Shown: piece by piece, positions 58,701-64,000 of the stretch
How the letters are laid out: each line of letters opens with the position of its first letter
Position numbering within the stretch: the first letter of the stretch is position 1
NCBI RefSeq assembly: GCF_024713975.1
Contig: NC_091098.1
Span: 13,812,316 to 13,876,315, forward strand
Source: Paralichthys olivaceus
Lineage: Eukaryota > Chordata > Actinopteri > Pleuronectiformes > Paralichthyidae
Length of the DNA stretch: 64,000 bases
Direction of reading: 5' to 3'
Program-made: the position numbers and the translations under genes
The notes under the pieces: model-generated
What the model saw: the letters and a program-made list of their open reading frames with translations, nothing else
Told to the model about the DNA's origin: nothing
Databases searched by the model: none

Positions 58701-61274
58701 AGTTAGAATAGTTTTCAAACCAATTAAGTTAATTGGTAAATATCTTCTTTAATCCCTGATTTTCAAAATCAAGATCCATTTATTTTTGTCTGAGTGTTGA
58801 AAATACCTTATCTCACAATGTTAAAGAAGAAAGACATTCCTGGATCTGGCCCCAGATCCACAGTGACATTGATTGGGTTCTTCCCTTAACAATGCATTCT
58901 GCTGGTTGTGTGTGAACAGATAAGTGGAAAGTCTGATTCACTGTATCCATGAATATATTCTGCTCGTGTCCACTCTGACTTCCTTTCACTCATTGCCTCG
59001 TCTGTGGTTAATCCCTCTTCAACTATAGGATGATATATGTTGACCTTGGATGCAAGACTTCCTCCAGAGGCAAAGATACGTCTGTGTACATCTTGTTTTT
59101 ACTGTCATTGCTCAGGGAAGCCTATAGATTTTACTGAACAGGCAGAAACAGGTAAATTATGCATTTTGACTCGAGACATAATTTCCATTTGGTGCCAACT
59201 TTCAGTTTCTGCTTCCTTTCTTGCCCCAAATGAAACTGTGTTCCCTCAAACAAAATGGTGATTGGTCGTTGTGTGATGGAGCCACAACGTGTTTTGTGTA
59301 ATAGGATTATGAGCCGGTATTACAACATCTTGTGTGTGAAAGCTGTGGTAGTATAGCTATGGTGTTTTCCTCATGCGTCATCAGTGGGAGTATGCTTATT
59401 TATTTTGCAGACTTGTGGAAAAGCTTGTAGACTAAACCACATGAGCTCATCAGGGGGTAGGAACCTTTTGTAATTGAGCCTGCAGAGGATTTGTAGTTCT
59501 GCAACGCTACCACACATCAACCAAGATAAGGATTCACATGTATCTGTAAAACACAACCGCTAGTTATAGGTGTTAACTGTGATAGGAACGATTGGGTTTA
59601 AAGGGTTTATAACTAATGTAGCAGAGGTCTTTGATTATTAATATGCTTTTTTATCACCTATCAGGATGGTGATGCACAAAACTAAAGCATGAGAATCAAC
59701 TCTGTCTTGTGTATTTATGAATATAACACGACACAAACGAGCAACAGCTCACAGAGGTTGAAACAAGTGAAATGCTTCTGATTAACTGCTGCATCTTGAA
59801 ACATTTTAGTTAAACCTTTCCACACCCTGATATCAAGTAGTTGGCCTCTTGATAAAAATTAGATTTGTCCTGCATGTTCAGTTTTCGTGGTCCTTGTTGC
59901 ACCCATCACCCCAACTAGATGCTGTGTTAAGCCCCTACCTCCTGGGTTGATCTGAGGCTCTGTGGTTAATCTCGTCAACAGATCAAAGACGCAGGGACTC
60001 TACGCCATCCACCACCTAATGGGATTGGTCGCCATCACTAGATGTGCTGCTGCGATTAGCCTGCCTGGAAGCGTCCTGGGATTTAGACCTGGAGCACCCT
60101 GCTGTTAGCACTACATACTGGACTCTGAAATGGAGCAGAGGCAGGGGGAGAGGAGGTTTTTGGGGGATTCACTGATTACAGATACAGTAGATATGTCCAG
60201 CTTGTCAGCTAAGTTGATGATTAAACTTGTTTCTGATTTTATTATTTGATAATTTTGAAGAATTCCAGCATTTAAAACAGGACACAATGATTATATAAAT
60301 GAATTTGACATCAGAAGCCTGCGTCAAACTTCTTCTGAGGTCCCAGTCTGTCAGTGCTTTAGCTGCCTGTTGACCGTGACGTCACTAAACCAGATCTCAG
60401 ACTGTCTGGCAAGTAGAAGTTCTGCTAAAGCTGTTCTTCCTCAAAACAAGCTCTCAGAGAAAGTTACAAACATATGGGGCTGATTTACAATGGTCATAAA
60501 AAATAACATAAATATTCACATTTAGTTTTGGTGGAGCGGTCAGCTCTCTTTACAAGATTTTATTTTAATGAAATAGTTTTATGGGGTGATGTAAATGACT
60601 GTGTTGTGCCACAGCTTCTCGGTGTGGTTTCTTCCTTACATTAAATGTTTACAGTGAATAATAACGATTCACACATCTGCAGTGAAATAAGCAAATGCAC
60701 AAAGTGAGAACACAAGCCTGTGAAAACCCTTTAATAAGGGACGGTGCAAATGTAGACATAAAATAAATAAACGTCTTTCGTTTTTTAGGGGATATTAAAG
60801 TTGCCAAATGTCATTTCATTGGCCAAAATATGCAGCATGACACTGTCTTCTGACTGCATTGGTAACACCAAATAAATGATCTCACTTTAAGTCTGACATG
60901 CAGGGCGGGGACATAACAAAGTCCACTGACCTCCACCCTTGTACACAGATCAACTGCTCCAATCCAGCAGCAGCAGCACGCTCACTGTACGTGACCCCCT
61001 GTTTAAAATCTGACCGACAGAAAACAGAGACATTAATGAGATGTGGGCTCAGCCATGATGATCCCATTCAAATGTATATGATGTAACTTAAGAAACACAT
61101 TTTGTTCATGTTATTGCTGAAACTCCAGTGGACAGTGCAGTGACAGTTGCTTTATTTAGCAGGCACCACACGACCTGGGATTTAAACGTCTTAACTGTAA
61201 GAAGTTTACGAGACCTTAATGCCTCCCTCCATGCTTTGTCCACGTGACTGACACTGAACTCAAGAGTGTGCACC

Positions 61275-61565
61275 ACACATGGGCACCTGCGGCTCAGGCG
61301 AGTTGTCCACTAACCAGAAGGTCAGCAGTCCGGTCACCTTATTTTGCCTTATTTCCCCATTTTGCCCCTGACCGCTGTCGCTGTGCGTCTAGTTTGCGAG
61401 TGATAGGTGATCGAGAAAGCTGCACAAAGATGCAAAGCATGAGTGTGTGTGTGGATGTGTCAATGGGTGAGTGGCAAAACTGTACTGTAAAGCACTTTGA
61501 TTGGTCAAGACTAGAAACGTTCCACATAAATGTAAGCATTTACATTGACATGTATATAAATGGAT
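61275..61565 (+). repeat. Old tRNA-derived SINE-like element
   Basis: The head (GGCTCAGGCGAGTTGTCCAC, then AACCAGAAGGTCAGCAGTCC) resembles the tRNA-like start of a common teleost SINE (GTCCACTAACC.GAAGGTCGGCGGTTCGATCCC), with the B box degraded. The middle has TTTTGCCCCTGACCGCTGTC. The tail GTACTGTAAAGCACTTTGAT, TGGTCAAGACTAGAAA and CACATAAATGTAAGCATTTA matches the tail of the same family. It lies about 760 nt upstream of gnat2. Confidence 0.6.
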
Positions 61566-61639
61566 AAATATTCACCACAACCACGCAATACATACTTATT
61601 ACATATGTGTGTGTGTGTGTGTGTGGGAATGTCTGTCTA

Positions 61640-61820
61640 TAGTTATGAGGTACAATTTTAGTTTAATACCATCATTGTGGGGACATTTTGGCTCGTCCTC
61701 ACAAACTCAATGGGCTGTTTGAGGGTTAAGACTTGGTTTTAGGGTTAGCTTTATGTTAAGAGTTAGGGTGAGGGGCTAGGAAATGCATTATACCAATGAG
61801 TATCCTCACAACTATAAACG
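61640..61820. repeat. Inverted copy of the CTAACC-type dispersed repeat
   Basis: GTTATGAGGTACAATTTTAG, GGGGACATTTTGGCTCGTCC, GGTTTTAGGGTTAGC and CCTCACAACTATAAACG are reverse-complement relatives of the repeat at 50180-50590. A GT run at about 61605-61625 precedes it. Confidence 0.55.
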
Positions 61821-62324
61821 TATGAGGGGGGAGGTCTCAGACCACTCAACTGGTTGATGGGCTCTTATAACCATGTACATTTTTTACCAACCATTATAGT
61901 GTCATCTTTCTCACACACACCTACACATTGATATCAAAGAATCTCACTGCACCCAAGTGTGTGAGTGTTTATTTCCTCCCATTCTTTACATCATTCACGA
62001 TTGCCCTTTTTAGAATAATTGGATTGACTGGCCAATCAGGAAGAGGCTCCTCCTAAGTCAGGGCTTTAAGTCGAGGGATTTAAACCGTGGATTTCTGCCG
62101 AGTAGAGCTGTTGAATTGATTTGATCCTTGAGAGAGACCCATCTGATCATCTAATCGAAAGAGGCCAACGGAGCCAGGAAAGCTCAAGCACCTCCCTCTC
62201 AATCCCCTTCCGCTTGGAAATCGCCTTTCAGTACGATTAGTGCTGCACAATTCTCTACAGCTGCTCACAGACAACCGTCAAAATTTCTATCCTTGAGGAT
62301 CTTGAGTTTGCGGAGGAAGAAAGA

Positions 62325-62430
62325 ATGGGTGCGGGAGCAAGCGCAGAGGACAAAAAGTCCAAGGAGTTGGAAAAACAACTCCAAGAAGATGCTGACAAGG
62401 ACTCTAAAACTGTCAAGCTATTACTGCTTG
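62325..62430 (+). CDS. gnat2: Cone transducin alpha subunit, first coding exon only
   Basis: The ATG begins [19 protein letters not shown] and the exon ends KTVKLLLLG at a GTAAGT donor, giving 35 codons plus one base as in other G-alpha genes. Gly2 is the N-myristoylation site and the stretch is the N-terminal helix that contacts beta-gamma and the membrane; the P-loop GAGESGKS should start in the next exon, which is not in the window. The [20 protein letters not shown] wording fits GNAT2 rather than GNAT1 (EEKHSRELEKKL), and the ampd2 neighbour agrees with human 1p13.3. The product couples cone opsins to phosphodiesterase 6 in the outer segment. TAATC cores, possible CRX/OTX sites, occur near 62150 and (inverted) 62236, but weakly. 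Confidence 0.9.
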
Positions 62431-64000
62431 GTAAGTGAACTTACCAAGTTTTTTTTGGTTCCAAACAGCAGGTTCAAATGTCAAATGTTCAGTAGTTTAC
62501 CAACTCTGTTTTTCTTTCTATTTGTGACAAAATGGCAACATTGGAAAAAGTTTCAGTCAGATTTCATCAGTCCAAGAAGTGAAAGCAACAGGTTTTGGGA
62601 TGACAGTTAGTTTATGTAGCAGATCATTTACTGAAATGGAAAAATGGATTACTTTCTAATGGATGTCTTATTTTTACTTTATTGACCAATTTGCTTCATA
62701 CTCTTAACTCTTGGAAAGGAGCCATCTGAAGTGATGATCAACCACTCTGACACATCTGTTCACTCCTTGTTAGATGTAAGATATGGTGTGCTCAGAGGAT
62801 TTACAGGCCGGGAGGATGATTAGTTTCTGGATAAATCCCCACATTAGTTTATTAGAAACGTGGAAGGGCAATTCAAGACTGGGAAAAACCCCAAAGGCTT
62901 TAGTAAGAGTAAAGTCTGGGCAGCAAGAGGAGAGATAAGAGAGATTGAGTTTGCAGGTTGATCTAATAAATAATACTTTCTAAGCATATTTAGAATATAG
63001 AACATTAAAATGATATGCAAAACATAGGTTTTCATGCAAACCTCTTATGCATAATACAAATGCTGCAGGCTTGAGCTTGTTCAGTTTCAAGCTAGGTTTC
63101 TACCATTATGTGATATTTCTAAAAACCTGCAGAACTTAAATGCTGCAAAGCATTTGACACATCTTTGTTTTTATATTTGAAGAATATAAATATATAAGTA
63201 AATTAGAGCATATATAAGTTTAAAAAAACAGGGAGAAAATGTACTTTGTAATTTTCTTGGCTATGTCCTAAAATTAAGAGTGACTTTTCAATTCTGATGG
63301 AAGGACACTGGTGCTTAAAAGATCATAGTCTTTGGTCTAAATGAATCACAGTGCAGTGGTGATATGTCAATCCGATTAGCTAACAGGTTTATCGCAGATC
63401 CACTTGGCCCGGTCTTTGTTGATCCCTCAACTTGCACATAAAGAATAAAACGTTCTTATTAAGTTTTACAATTCAGAGTCAGTTAACCTTTTGATTGTTG
63501 TTACCTTCATGTAAGAGTTACGTTTGTGACATCATAAACCAAAAAAAGGAGAAAGTTAATCCCAAATGAAAGTGTGATAAATGAAAAAAAAAAGATGCTA
63601 ATCAATCTTTGTAGAGCATGGGTGTGTGTGCTCTTACACTGGTGATGGATGGATGTTGTAAATCAAGTATTCAATTTAACTATTTACTAATATTTGCTAT
63701 AAAACCATAGAAATATAAACAGCAAAAAATGTGCGGCCCTTGATCATTCTCACTGCATAAACTTATAATTATATTTTCTCTAATGTTTGCATATTACATG
63801 TGAAATACCATTTTGTAATCAAATGTTGCACCTGCTCAAGTTAATTGTCATTATTTTCATTAGTTTAATCATTTAAAATAATTATATACTGAGTCAGAAA
63901 CTTCTTGTATCTTCTGCAAAAACCTCTTGAGTGTCTGTAGTGTCCTCAGCAGGATGAACGTGGATATACAGCTCCTCTTTAAAGCCTGGATTTAATGTCA
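62431..64000 (+). other. gnat2 first intron, incomplete
   Basis: From the donor at 62431 to the window end no exon encoding GAGESGKST is found. The sequence is AT-rich and looks unique. Frames at 62844-63035 (minus) and elsewhere are chance. Confidence 0.7.

Larger units (their letters stand above)
56821..62324. other. Divergent ampd2-gnat2 intergenic region
   Basis: About 5.5 kb between the two start codons. The ampd2 side (56821-57340) has short GT and CA tracts (about 57017-57040 and 57230-57252) and GC-rich patches that could be its promoter. An interspersed repeat tail lies at about 58630-58700, a SINE-like element at 61275-61565 and a CTAACC-type repeat at 61640-61820. No coding exon is supported. 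Confidence 0.6.

Overview
This window is nuclear DNA from a ray-finned (teleost, probably percomorph-like) fish. The evidence is vertebrate multi-exon genes with GT-AG introns that are mostly short, many (CA)n tracts, and several dispersed repeats typical of teleosts. It holds eight protein-coding genes, two of them cut by the window edges. I found no bacterial, viral or organellar gene block, no CRISPR array and no structural RNA gene. All exon coordinates were read by eye from splice signals, reading-frame continuity and remembered family sequences, so individual borders may be off by a few bases.

Layout. (1) 1-1526, plus strand: the 3' part of a two-Ig-domain membrane receptor. (2) 4287-7442, minus: emerin (emd); its second intron carries a Tc1-type transposon with a fold-back MITE nested inside it. 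(3) 8616-11090, minus: an acidic tail-anchored protein of about 678 aa that I do not recognise, with a PP1-docking-like KVQF motif. (4) 11660-13537, minus: a complete DNase I-family nuclease, probably dnase1l1. (5) 15017-19487, minus: traf3ip3, a coiled-coil, tail-anchored adaptor. (6) 21529-25923, plus: atp5pb, subunit b of mitochondrial ATP synthase, with a TCTCGCGA promoter element. (7) 27117-35563, plus: eps8l3, with PTB, SH3 and SAM-like parts. (8) 38139-56820, minus: ampd2, AMP deaminase 2, with a 12.5-kb first intron full of repeats. (9) 62325-62430, plus: the first coding exon of gnat2, cone transducin alpha, divergent from ampd2; the rest of that gene lies beyond the window.

The genes do not form one pathway. 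The eps8l3-ampd2-gnat2 block matches the human 1p13.3 neighbourhood, and emd with a dnase1l1-like gene recalls human Xq28, so the window is a junction of conserved synteny blocks. emd, the unrecognised acidic gene and traf3ip3 all end in a single C-terminal membrane helix.

Nothing here is convincingly a new biological system. The best leads are the unrecognised acidic tail-anchored gene, the Ig receptor, the (TG)n-flanked in-frame exon of traf3ip3, the RHEL C-terminus of the DNase, and the nested transposons in emd.
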